A DNA stretch of 41,756 bases from Sphingomonas sp. PL-96 (GTDB lineage Bacteria; Pseudomonadota; Alphaproteobacteria; Sphingomonadales; Sphingomonadaceae). The translations under genes and the position numbers were made by a program. The notes beneath the pieces were generated by a model. The model had not been told where the DNA came from. It was given only the letters and a program-made list of their open reading frames with translations, and searched no databases. Shown here in pieces: positions 35,218-41,756 of this stretch; position 1 is the first letter of the stretch, and each line of letters begins with the position of its first letter. The stretch spans positions 1 through 41,756 of the forward strand of contig NZ_JAJFET010000015.1 in assembly GCF_020707215.1 (NCBI RefSeq), read 5' to 3'.

Positions 35218-36534
35218 TCACCCCGCCGGCCGGGACAGCTGCCGCGCAGCGACGATCATCAGCAGCGCGACCACCGCAGAGGCGATCGTTACCGCCATCG
35301 CAATGCCGGTCGCGCCATAGATCGGGGCCACCAGAATCGCCGTTGCCACCATTGCCGCCACGCCGGCGAGACGGATCGCAAACACCCGCCCCGCGCGCCG
35401 CATTGCGGTGAGCACCGTGTCCACGCCCGTTGCCGTCAGATCAAGGCAGCCGGCAAGGGCGAGCCACAGCAGCATCGTCCAGGCGTGGCGGAACTCTCGC
35501 CCGCCGACCAGGCTGAGCACGGGCTTTCCAGCCACCATCACCAGCAGCATGATCGCGCCCGCGGCGACAAGGCTGCCCAGGAACAGCCGCCGGATCAGCC
35601 GTGCCAATGCTTCGGGCGGGGCATCGCGCAGCGTCCGCACCACTTCAGGAAAGGCAGCGCGGGAGATGAGCTGGGAGAGCTTGCCCAGGCCTTGCGCGAT
35701 CTGCGAGGCCAGGCGGAACACGCCTGCGGCCGCTGGCCCTGCCGTGGCGCCGACCAGCAGCAGCGGCAACTGCTTGCTCGACAGCCCCAGGGTCGCGCTG
35801 GCGTTGGTGCTCACGGCGAAGCGGACGATGCCAGGGTGCTCGTCCGGCAGGCCGCGGGAACCGCGCGCGCGCCACATCAGGCGCAGATCGCCCTGTCGGG
35901 CGACCAGGATCCAATAGACGGCGGCCGTGAGCACTTCGGCCACCCCCCAGGCGACCAGGAAGCCCTGCACCGTGGGATGGATCAGCCAGACCGCGATCGC
36001 ACCCACGAACCGCGCCGCCGGGGTGACGCTGTCGGCCAGCGCCGACAGTGCGAACCTGTCGCGCAAACGCAGGATGCCGAGCGGAGTGGACCGTACGGTC
36101 AGGAGCTGCACGATCGAGAAGATCAGCGTCGCCCGCTCCAGGGTCGGGGCGATCCCCAGCGCCTCTGCCCAGATCGACAGGATCGCCCAGGCGAGCAAGG
36201 CGCCGACTAGCGCCCCTGCAAGGTCGAGCAGCGCGCAGCCGCGGAACAGGCGTCCGAGCGCGCCCCGGTCGCCCGCCGCATGGGGCGCGACGCCGTATTG
36301 GATGATGATCTGCCAGGTCTGGAACGCCACCAGCGTCGCAAGCGTCTGCGCCGCGCCGGTGATCAGCGCGAAGCGGCCGAACCCCTCCACCCCGAGCGCC
36401 CGCGTCGCGATGCCGAGATAGAACAGCGACAGCACCGCGAGCACGCCGCGACTGGCCAGCAACCATCCCAGGTTGCGCGCCGCCGCACGAAACAACCCGG
36501 CGGGTCGGGGAGAGGATGAAGAAGCGGCATCCAT
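35218..36534 (-). CDS. Polysaccharide flippase-like membrane protein (MOP superfamily)
   Basis: Multi-span inner-membrane protein of 438 residues from ATG 36534; a TTG 39 bases earlier is possible. About 12 hydrophobic helices and the N-terminal pattern NLGWLLASRGVLAVLSLFYLGIATRALGVEGFGRFAL are typical of Wzx/RfbX-type exporters that flip undecaprenyl-linked sugar units. It is divergent from the asparagine synthase-like gene, with a 68-bp gap, and both kinds of gene are regular members of exopolysaccharide or O-antigen clusters. No glycosyltransferase accompanies them here, so they look like a fragment of a surface-glycan locus or a modifier of a chromosomal one. Confidence 0.83.
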   Translation of the reverse strand: MDAASSSSPRPAGLFRAAARNLGWLLASRGVLAVLSLFYLGIATRALGVEGFGRFALITGAAQTLATLVAFQTWQIIIQYGVAPHAAGDRGALGRLFRGCALLDLAGALVGALLAWAILSIWAEALGIAPTLERATLIFSIVQLLTVRSTPLGILRLRDRFALSALADSVTPAARFVGAIAVWLIHPTVQGFLVAWGVAEVLTAAVYWILVARQGDLRLMWRARGSRGLPDEHPGIVRFAVSTNASATLGLSSKQLPLLLVGATAGPAAAGVFRLASQIAQGLGKLSQLISRAAFPEVVRTLRDAPPEALARLIRRLFLGSLVAAGAIMLLVMVAGKPVLSLVGGREFRHAWTMLLWLALAGCLDLTATGVDTVLTAMRRAGRVFAIRLAGVAAMVATAILVAPIYGATGIAMAVTIASAVVALLMIVAARQLSRPAG

Positions 36535-36602
36535 GGACGCCGGTGACCTAACGGCGAGGGCGCCGTCCGGCAATCGCCTTGTTGCCCCGAAGACCTACCC
36601 CT

Positions 36603-38534
36603 ATGAACGCACAGCAGAAAAACACGCACGGGGGGACGTTCACCATTTGCGGAATTGCAGGACTTTGGAAACCCGGCGGCGCAGTCCCGGCGGAACTGGT
36701 GCGCGCGCAATGCGCCACCATCGTTCATCGCGGGCCGGATGACGAGGGCGTGTTTGCCGACGGCGACTTTGCGTTCGGCATGCGGCGCCTTGCGATCATC
36801 GACCTGGCCGGCGGTCAGCAGCCGGTGTTCTCCGCGGATGATCGATACGCCCTGATCTTCAACGGGGAGATCTACAATTACCGCCGCCTGCGCGACACGT
36901 TGCGGGCGGCGGGGCGGGTTTTTCAAAGCCACTCCGACACCGAAGTCATTCTCGCCGGATATGAGGCCTGGGGGGATGCGGTATGGGCGCGCCTGGACGG
37001 CATGTTCGCGGTCGCGCTGTGGGACCGGGCCGAGCGCACGCTGACGCTGGTACGCGATCCGACCGGCATCAAGCCGCTCTATTACTCGACTCAAACCGCA
37101 GGTTTTGCCTTTGGCTCCGAACTGCGGACGCTGACCGGCGTGCCCGACTTCCAGTTCACCACCGATCCCGCCGCGCTGCTCGACTATTTCCGGTTCGGCC
37201 ATGTGCGCGGGCCTCATTCGATCCACTCGGAAGTGGCGACGGTGCCGCCGGGCCACCGCATGACCATCCGACGCGGCGTTGCCGAGGCACCCGAGCCCTT
37301 CTGGACGCCGCGGTATCGACCGGCCGCCACCCGCGACGAGGCGGACTGGGTCTCGAGCTTCCGCGACACCTGGCTTGCGACCGTGCAGGACCAGATGGTC
37401 GCGGACGTCGAGGTCGGCGCCTTCCTGTCGGGGGGCGTCGACTCCTCGGCGGTCGTGGCTGCGATGATGCGCGTCTCCGACCGGCCGGTGCGCACCTTTA
37501 CCATCGGCTTCTCAGGCGCCCGCTATGATGAAAGCGGCCCGGCCGAGGCGATCGCCAAGGCGCTGGGCACACGCCACCAGACCCGCATGCTGGAACTGGC
37601 GCATGCGCGCGAGATCCTGCCCCAGGTCGCCGCCGCCTATGACGAGCCCTTCGCCGACCCGTCGATGGTCCCGACCTGGTACGTCAGCCAGGTCGCGGCC
37701 GAACAGGTAAAGGTCGTATTGTCCGGCGACGGCGGCGACGAGCTGTTCTTCGGCTACAAGCGGCATGCGACCGAGCGCACGATCGGCAATCTGCCGGCGC
37801 TGCTTCGCCATGGCGCGCGCGCGATTGGCGCGGTCCCTCCCCTGCCCTCGCGGCGGCTCAACGAAGTGCTGCAGCGCTGGACCAAGACTGCGGCGAGCGC
37901 CGGCCTCCCCAGCGGTATCGCGCGCTTCTTCGCCAAGACGCAGATTACCTCGCAGCCCTTGCGCAACCGCGTGTTCACGCCCGAGTTTCTGGCGCAGGCA
38001 AACGGCGGGCGGAACGAGATCGCGCAGCTGGTCGAGCGCTATTTCCCGGATCCGCGGGCCATTTCGACCGATACGCTGGAGCAGTTCGGCCTGGCCGACC
38101 TGGTGCTCAATCTGCCGGGTGCGATGCTGACCAAGGTCGACCGGGCGAGCATGGCGCATTCGCTGGAAGTGCGGGTACCGATGCTGGGGCAGCGCATGGT
38201 CGACCTCGCGCTGTCGATGCCCGCCGCGATGAAGCTTCGCGGCCGGACCGGCAAGCATGTGGTGCGCGAAGCGGTCGCGCCCTGGCTCCCGGCGGGCGTG
38301 TTCGACCGGCGCAAGCAGGGGTTCCAGATGCCGTTGCCCATGTGGTTTGCCGGGGACTTTGGACGCGATGCGGAGGGGCTGTGGCGGGACAGCGGCGCAA
38401 ACCGTGACGGCTTGTGGAACACGGCCGAGGTGGAGCGTGTCTTCGCCGAGCATCGTGCAGGGCGCGCCGACCACAGCCGCTTCCTCTATGCGCTGGCGGT
38501 CTATTGCTTGTGGAAGAGCCGGCAGGCGCGATGA
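36603..38534 (+). CDS. asnB: Asparagine synthase-like glutamine-hydrolysing amidotransferase
   Basis: Two-domain AsnB-type enzyme, 643 residues from ATG 36603. The glutaminase domain begins ICGIAGLW and has HRGPDDEG and FNGEIYNY; the synthetase domain has the PP-loop GAFLSGGVDSSAVV and LSGDGGDELFFGYKRH. Such enzymes in polysaccharide clusters amidate uronic acid or other carboxyl groups, which suits the neighbouring flippase. Glutaminase activity needs the cysteine exposed after removal of fMet (normally MCGIAG). Here no Met precedes the Cys; the codon before it is ATT at 36645, with GGGGGGA eight bases upstream. Either ATT is the real start (629 residues), or a 15-residue leader is removed, or the enzyme works without glutaminase. 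The end coordinate is firm. Confidence 0.88.
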   Translation: MNAQQKNTHGGTFTICGIAGLWKPGGAVPAELVRAQCATIVHRGPDDEGVFADGDFAFGMRRLAIIDLAGGQQPVFSADDRYALIFNGEIYNYRRLRDTLRAAGRVFQSHSDTEVILAGYEAWGDAVWARLDGMFAVALWDRAERTLTLVRDPTGIKPLYYSTQTAGFAFGSELRTLTGVPDFQFTTDPAALLDYFRFGHVRGPHSIHSEVATVPPGHRMTIRRGVAEAPEPFWTPRYRPAATRDEADWVSSFRDTWLATVQDQMVADVEVGAFLSGGVDSSAVVAAMMRVSDRPVRTFTIGFSGARYDESGPAEAIAKALGTRHQTRMLELAHAREILPQVAAAYDEPFADPSMVPTWYVSQVAAEQVKVVLSGDGGDELFFGYKRHATERTIGNLPALLRHGARAIGAVPPLPSRRLNEVLQRWTKTAASAGLPSGIARFFAKTQITSQPLRNRVFTPEFLAQANGGRNEIAQLVERYFPDPRAISTDTLEQFGLADLVLNLPGAMLTKVDRASMAHSLEVRVPMLGQRMVDLALSMPAAMKLRGRTGKHVVREAVAPWLPAGVFDRRKQGFQMPLPMWFAGDFGRDAEGLWRDSGANRDGLWNTAEVERVFAEHRAGRADHSRFLYALAVYCLWKSRQAR

Positions 38535-38558
38535 TGGAGACAACTGCTGCCCCTTCCC

Positions 38559-38590
38559 TTCTCCTGACTCTCAAAGGAGAAAACTCTCCT
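38559..38590 (+). other. Mutually exclusive hairpins after asnB
   Basis: TTCTCCT (38559-38565), AGGAGAA (38575-38581) and TCTCCT (38585-38590) allow the middle segment to pair with either neighbour. The first pair gives a 7-bp stem and the second a 6-bp stem. It may simply be a weak terminator for asnB or a barrier between asnB transcription and the origin. There is no U-tract. Confidence 0.4.
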
Positions 38591-38684
38591 GCGGGGTTAG
38601 AGGGGTTAAACCCTAGGTTAGACGGTTAGCCGCCCCGGAACTGTCGAAAGCCCATGGCTTTTCAGGCAGATGGGCGGTCGCCGC

Positions 38685-38788
38685 GTTCCTGAAGTGTCGG
38701 AGCATCGTTCCTGACGTGTCGAAGGTCCCGTTCCCGATGTGTCGGGGATGAGTTCCCGAAGGTCCGGGAAGCGTTCCCGATGTGCCGA
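38685..38788. repeat. Iteron array, five direct copies of a 16-bp repeat
   Basis: Copies start at 38685, 38707, 38730, 38752 and 38773, spaced 22, 23, 22 and 21 bp, that is two helical turns, so all face one side of the DNA. The consensus is GTTCCYGANGTGTCGG; copy 4 (GTTCCCGAAGGTCCGG) is the most diverged. Regular helical phasing next to repA identifies RepA binding sites and the origin. Confidence 0.85.
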
Positions 38789-38908
38789 CGGTCTACTTTG
38801 ACGGGCGATTGCGCGATGAAGTTTGAATCATTTCCAACACGCGCATCTCCAACAAGCTTCAAATCGGACGCGTCCCGTCGAGCGGCGGAACGATGGGGCG
38901 CGAGGGAC

Positions 38909-38924
38909 CCGACACTTCGGGAAC
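38909..38924. repeat. Inverted iteron copy near the repA 3' end
   Basis: CCGACACTTCGGGAAC is the exact reverse complement of GTTCCCGAAGTGTCGG, which fits the iteron consensus at every position. It stands alone, about 120 bp from the direct array and 85 bp beyond the repA stop. An isolated, opposite iteron could be a control site or could help pair origins (handcuffing). Confidence 0.75.
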
Positions 38925-39008
38925 ACAAAGCGCGAGAAGACGGGTCAGTGCCGGGTCCGCGAGAGAACGGCGTGGGGTGCCTGGCGCAGCAGGCCGACCC
39001 CCGCGAGA

Positions 39009-40217
39009 TCAGCGGCCGAGTTCGTGGCGGTTCTTGGCGTCGTAGCGGCGGACGAAACCGATAAAGGCATTCTGGTAGCTGACCGGGGTCCGTGCGGGAT
39101 CGGCATCGATCCAGGCGCGGAACTCGGCGTACAGCGTCTGATAATCCCAACCCGGACATTCGGCGCGCAGGGTCGCAAGCGTTGCGTCGGTGATCTCGCC
39201 GGCCGTGGCACGGGTAGCGAGGCTGGTGATCGAACGGCGGATCACCGCGGCGGCGTCCATCAGCTCTTCCGTCCGTGCCGCCGAGATTGGCAGGGAGGGC
39301 GGCGGCGCAGCAGCGGGGGCAGGGGAGGACGCTGCCGGTGCCTTGACGGCTTGGGGAAGTGGCGGCTTGTCGGCGCGCGCGTCGGGCCGACGGCACATGC
39401 GCAGCAGCGGCTCGCGCTTGTCGGCGGGCTGTTCCCACTGAAGGCTGTAGCCGGGCAGGGCATCGCGCTCGGCAATCTTGGCGAGCTCGAACTTGAAGCG
39501 GCGATACTGCCCTTCCGCCCCCGACTTCTCGAACAGGGTGGGAAGTGAAATCGCAAAGCCCTGATCGCCCGCCCCGCCTGCATGTTTGCGCGCGACTCGG
39601 TAGAGCCACCGCTCGCGCCCGCCGGTCAGGTCGAAATAGGCGCGGTCGATCGACAGCACGCCGCCGGTCATCATCACGCCTTCCCAGAACCAGTTCGACA
39701 GTTCGATCGTCATGCCGCGCGAGCGCTCGGTCTTTTCATCGACCAGCTGGGTCCAGCCATCGAGCCAGCTGAACGTCGCCTCCCGCCGGTTCTCGGCGCG
39801 GATATTGGTCTTGATGGTGGTGGCGACGAGCCGGTCGAGCGCCTGGCCGAGCAGCTCATAGGCGCGGCCGGTTGTAGGACGGCCGATTGCGCGCAACAGG
39901 TCGTAGGGCATCAGGTGCAGCTTGCGCGGCACATCGTTGACGCCGCGCCGGGCCATATCGGCAAGGACGCTTGCACAATAGATCAGGATGTCGGCGTCCC
40001 AGATCGTCGCCATGCCGTAGTCCGGGTTGGCCGAGACATGGACCCACAGCTTGCCGTCCGGCGAGCGGTAATCGATCGGCTTCGCGCGCTTGGATTTCGC
40101 CAGGCTGAAGAACGGCCGCTCCATCATCTCGCGCTGATCGCGCAGCGGCAGGTCGGCGACATAGGGCAGGAACAGGTCGAACTGTTCCGAGACGGCTTCG
40201 CGGGCAGCGCGGCTCAT
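39009..40217 (-). CDS. repA: Replication initiator protein A (RPA family)
   Basis: Plasmid initiator of 402 residues. ATG 40217. The N-terminal two-thirds match the RPA-type initiators of alphaproteobacterial plasmids: REMMERPFFSLAKSKR, GKLWVHVSANPDYGMATIWDADILIYCAS, HLMPYDLLRAIGRPTTGRAYELLGQALDRL, TIELSNWFWEGV and YRVARKHAG, a tandem winged-helix initiator. A proline/alanine linker (residues about 275-310) joins a C-terminal helical part. It should bind the iterons immediately downstream. A parS-like palindrome ends only 14 bp before the start codon, in place of a good ribosome site, so expression may depend on ParB or on local structure. Order parA-parB-repA resembles repABC, but the initiator is not RepC. 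Confidence 0.92.
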   Translation of the reverse strand: MSRAAREAVSEQFDLFLPYVADLPLRDQREMMERPFFSLAKSKRAKPIDYRSPDGKLWVHVSANPDYGMATIWDADILIYCASVLADMARRGVNDVPRKLHLMPYDLLRAIGRPTTGRAYELLGQALDRLVATTIKTNIRAENRREATFSWLDGWTQLVDEKTERSRGMTIELSNWFWEGVMMTGGVLSIDRAYFDLTGGRERWLYRVARKHAGGAGDQGFAISLPTLFEKSGAEGQYRRFKFELAKIAERDALPGYSLQWEQPADKREPLLRMCRRPDARADKPPLPQAVKAPAASSPAPAAAPPPSLPISAARTEELMDAAAVIRRSITSLATRATAGEITDATLATLRAECPGWDYQTLYAEFRAWIDADPARTPVSYQNAFIGFVRRYDAKNRHELGR

Positions 40218-40230
40218 CGGCGCGGCCCGG

Positions 40231-40248
40231 TGTTTCCCCGGGGAAACA
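40231..40248. promoter_or_regulatory. parS: parS-like palindrome, copy 1
   Basis: TGTTTCCCCGGGGAAACA is a perfect 18-bp palindrome. Its arms TGTTTC/GAAACA are those of the chromosomal parS site (TGTTTCACGTGAAACA), but the centre is six bases (CCCGGG) and not four. It lies between repA and parB, 14 bp before the repA ATG. A ParB binding site is the best reading; an operator role for repA is also possible. Confidence 0.78.
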
Positions 40249-40278
40249 GATCGGAGCGGAGGGGAGAGGACGGTGAGG

Positions 40279-40296
40279 TGTTTCCCCGGGGAAACA
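40279..40296. promoter_or_regulatory. parS: parS-like palindrome, copy 2
   Basis: Identical to copy 1, with 48 bp from start to start, and 22 bp after the parB stop codon. Two identical copies in the 100-bp parB-repA gap make chance unlikely. Confidence 0.78.
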
Positions 40297-40317
40297 CGCC
40301 AGGCCCTCGTGGCCGCA

Positions 40318-41364
40318 TCATCGCTGCAGCCCCCGACCTTCGCGTTCCAGCTGCGCCAGGGCTTCGCGCAGCGCTTCGACCAGCTGCTCGGTGTCGGCGC
40401 CCGACCCGGCGTGGAGGCGGATGGTCACGCCCTGCCGGTTGGCCGACTGGACGCTGAGGCCCGGGCGACCGTGCGGAGTGGTCCACACGAAAGGCTGGGC
40501 TGTCTCACGCAGTGCCTTGGGCGCGTCGAGCAGCCTGCGGGTTACCTCGGCAGCGGGGAAGGGGAGGTCGCCCGCCGCACGCCGAGCAGCCTGTTGCTTG
40601 GCGAGCTGTCCGGCCACAGCGACGATCGCCTTTGCCTGCGTCCTGTCGTCGAGTGCCTGGGCGAGCGCATAGCCCGGCTTCAGCGCGACATCCGCCGGAG
40701 AGGCAAAGGCGGCAATCACCGCGTCCGGCAGCGCCGCGACCCGCAGCATCTTCGACAGCCAGCCCTTCGACACTTTCAGCCGCTCGGCCATGCGGGTCAG
40801 GTGATTGCCATAATGGGTCTTGAGCGCCTCGGCATAGTTGCGCGCGCGCTCCAGGTCCGACACGTCCTTGCGCGCGCGGTTCTCCAGGTCGGCGAGGCGG
40901 AAGGCGGCCTCGTCGTCCAGGTTCGCGACCTGGGCCACGAACTGCAGCTCCGGATAGGAGTGGGCGCGCAACCACGAGATCGACCAGTGCCGGCGGGTGC
41001 CGGCGATCACCTCATAGTCGTGATCCGGATCGCCCTCGATCCGGCGGACCACCGCCGGCACCTTCTGCCCACCCTCGGCAATCAGCGAGTCGATCAGCTC
41101 GCGGCAATTCTCTTCCGACAGATGCGCATAGGCGCGCGCATTGCCCGGCCAGATGCGTACACGTGCGGGGTCGAGCAGCAGCTGGGTGACCTGGCGCACC
41201 TCGCCGCTGGCCACGCGGGCAAGGGCGGATTCGCGGCCGAGCAGCGTCGTGCCACGGGCGCGCTCGCTACGCGGACGCTCCTCCGCCGCTGGCGGGGTGG
41301 CAGGCGCCTCGGCCGGCTCGTCCGCCAGCAACGATGCCAGATACTCCGACTGCTTACGCGCCAC
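40318..41364 (-). CDS. parB: ParB partition protein
   Basis: Centromere-binding CTPase-clamp protein, 348 residues. GTG 41364 lies six bases after GGGAGG. The ParB/Srx-type N-domain has PGNARAYAHLSEENCRELIDSL and the CTP-binding box GTRRHW (residues 122-127). The segment ENRARKDVSDLERARNYAEAL (box III region) leads into a helix-turn-helix (MAERLKVSKGWLSKMLRVAALP, about 192-213). The C-terminal third probably dimerises. parA lies 53 bp upstream in the same direction, and the two candidate parS palindromes follow just after its stop. The N-terminal 45 residues, rich in Ala, Pro and Glu, include the region expected to touch ParA. Confidence 0.93.
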   Translation of the reverse strand: MARKQSEYLASLLADEPAEAPATPPAAEERPRSERARGTTLLGRESALARVASGEVRQVTQLLLDPARVRIWPGNARAYAHLSEENCRELIDSLIAEGGQKVPAVVRRIEGDPDHDYEVIAGTRRHWSISWLRAHSYPELQFVAQVANLDDEAAFRLADLENRARKDVSDLERARNYAEALKTHYGNHLTRMAERLKVSKGWLSKMLRVAALPDAVIAAFASPADVALKPGYALAQALDDRTQAKAIVAVAGQLAKQQAARRAAGDLPFPAAEVTRRLLDAPKALRETAQPFVWTTPHGRPGLSVQSANRQGVTIRLHAGSGADTEQLVEALREALAQLEREGRGLQR

Positions 41365-41417
41365 GACTCACCTCCCGGTGTGAACGTAAGCAGAACAAGT
41401 CCAACATATCCAGTCCC

Positions 41418-41756
41418 TCATGCCGCGGCATGGATCACATCCTCTTCCGCCGCCGGCGCGACGCGCCCCCACCCTTGGCGCACCAGCTGCTCGATCTGGG
41501 CAAGCGCCTCATCGAGATTGGCCTTGCAGCGCTTGTGCGTCTTGGGGGTGCCAATCGGCTTGTCGAGTTCGAAGACCGTCATCATCCGCATCGCGGCATG
41601 GCTGATCTCGGCCGAATCGAGGATGGGCACCGGCAGCAACGCCGGGCCGAAGCTCTGCTCCATGATCGCGCGCACCATCGCATGGCTGGGATCGTTGCCG
41701 TCGAACTTGGAGCAGATCAGCCGGACGAAGCTGTAGTCGACGTCGATCCCCGCTTC
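41418..41756 (-). CDS. parA: ParA partition ATPase, C-terminal part (start lies at 988 across the circular join)
   Basis: Residues 287-399 of the 399-residue ParA. The first 42 codons of this piece are also present at bases 1-127 because the terminal overlap is written twice. The visible sequence includes SFVRLICSKFDGNDPSHAMVRAIMEQSFG, the usual late ParA region, and ends at the stop 41418-41420. An in-frame ATG at 41678 is internal and not a separate gene start. Confidence 0.93.
   Translation of the reverse strand, partial: EAGIDVDYSFVRLICSKFDGNDPSHAMVRAIMEQSFGPALLPVPILDSAEISHAAMRMMTVFELDKPIGTPKTHKRCKANLDEALAQIEQLVRQGWGRVAPAAEEDVIHAAA
41630..41756. repeat. Terminal direct repeat, right copy (circular overlap)
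   Basis: Identical to bases 1-127. Removing one copy gives a 41,629-bp circle in which parA is intact. Confidence 0.95.

Larger units (their letters stand above)
38535..39008. other. Probable replication origin region (474 bp, no genes)
   Basis: The gap downstream of repA holds competing hairpins (38559-38590), a cluster of GGTTAG-type hexamers (38595-38629), five direct iterons (38685-38788), a relatively AT-rich stretch (about 38795-38870) suited to strand opening, and one inverted iteron (38909-38924). That combination next to an initiator gene is the usual build of an iteron origin. No standard DnaA box (TTATNCACA) was seen. Confidence 0.75.

Noticed and set aside
40214..40486. A frame whose translation repeats FPRGNT, read as a small repeat protein
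   Set aside because: The repeats are simply the two parS-like palindromes translated; the frame overlaps parB and has no start signal of its own.
1..41756. CRISPR array, tRNA, rRNA, prophage or insertion sequence
   Set aside because: No regularly spaced identical repeats with spacers, no clover-leaf-like genes, no structural phage genes and no transposase were seen on either strand.

Overview
The window is a complete circular plasmid written out linearly. Bases 1-127 are repeated exactly at 41630-41756, so the molecule closes at 41,629 bp, and the parA gene runs across the artificial join. High GC, the carbohydrate-type TonB receptor, the RPA-type replication initiator and the style of the intergenic repeats suggest a sphingomonad alphaproteobacterium (Sphingomonas, Novosphingobium or a relative). 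That assignment is an inference, because no rRNA or other taxonomic marker is present. I see no transposase, integrase, relaxase or conjugation gene.

Backbone (38.5 kb through the join to 1.0 kb, minus strand): parA, parB, two copies of an 18-bp palindrome that look like parS, repA, then an iteron array. A hipB-hipA toxin-antitoxin-type pair (26.6-28.2 kb) is a likely stability module.

Uronate module (1.1-11.4 kb): uxaA and a GntR/FadR regulator on plus; a LacI regulator, uxaC and uxuB on minus; and, divergent from lacI, a FAH/MhpD-type hydratase, an ExuT-like MFS transporter and a Tat-exported GH43 glycosidase.

Glycan module (11.4-26.3 kb, all minus): kduI, kduD, kdgK, a type-B carboxylesterase, a large TonB receptor, a second esterase, a second MhpD-type hydratase, a 1283-residue LamG protein of unknown activity and a DUF885 protein. 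The two modules would take up an uronate-containing, acylated and probably pentose-decorated glycan, split it outside the cytoplasm and send hexuronate and unsaturated uronate to 2-keto-3-deoxygluconate and its 6-phosphate. KDPG aldolase, mannonate dehydratase and any recognisable polysaccharide lyase are absent. Three promoter regions share a 15-bp LacI-type motif, which links the modules into one probable regulon.

Accessory module (28.2-38.5 kb): a small unknown protein, a periplasmic trehalase divergent from a second TonB receptor, a DUF454 membrane protein, an exported M28 peptidase, and a polysaccharide flippase divergent from an asparagine synthase-like amidotransferase.

The least explained parts are the LamG/DUF885 pair, the two hydratase paralogs, the parS-like sites beside repA, and the start codon of the asparagine synthase.
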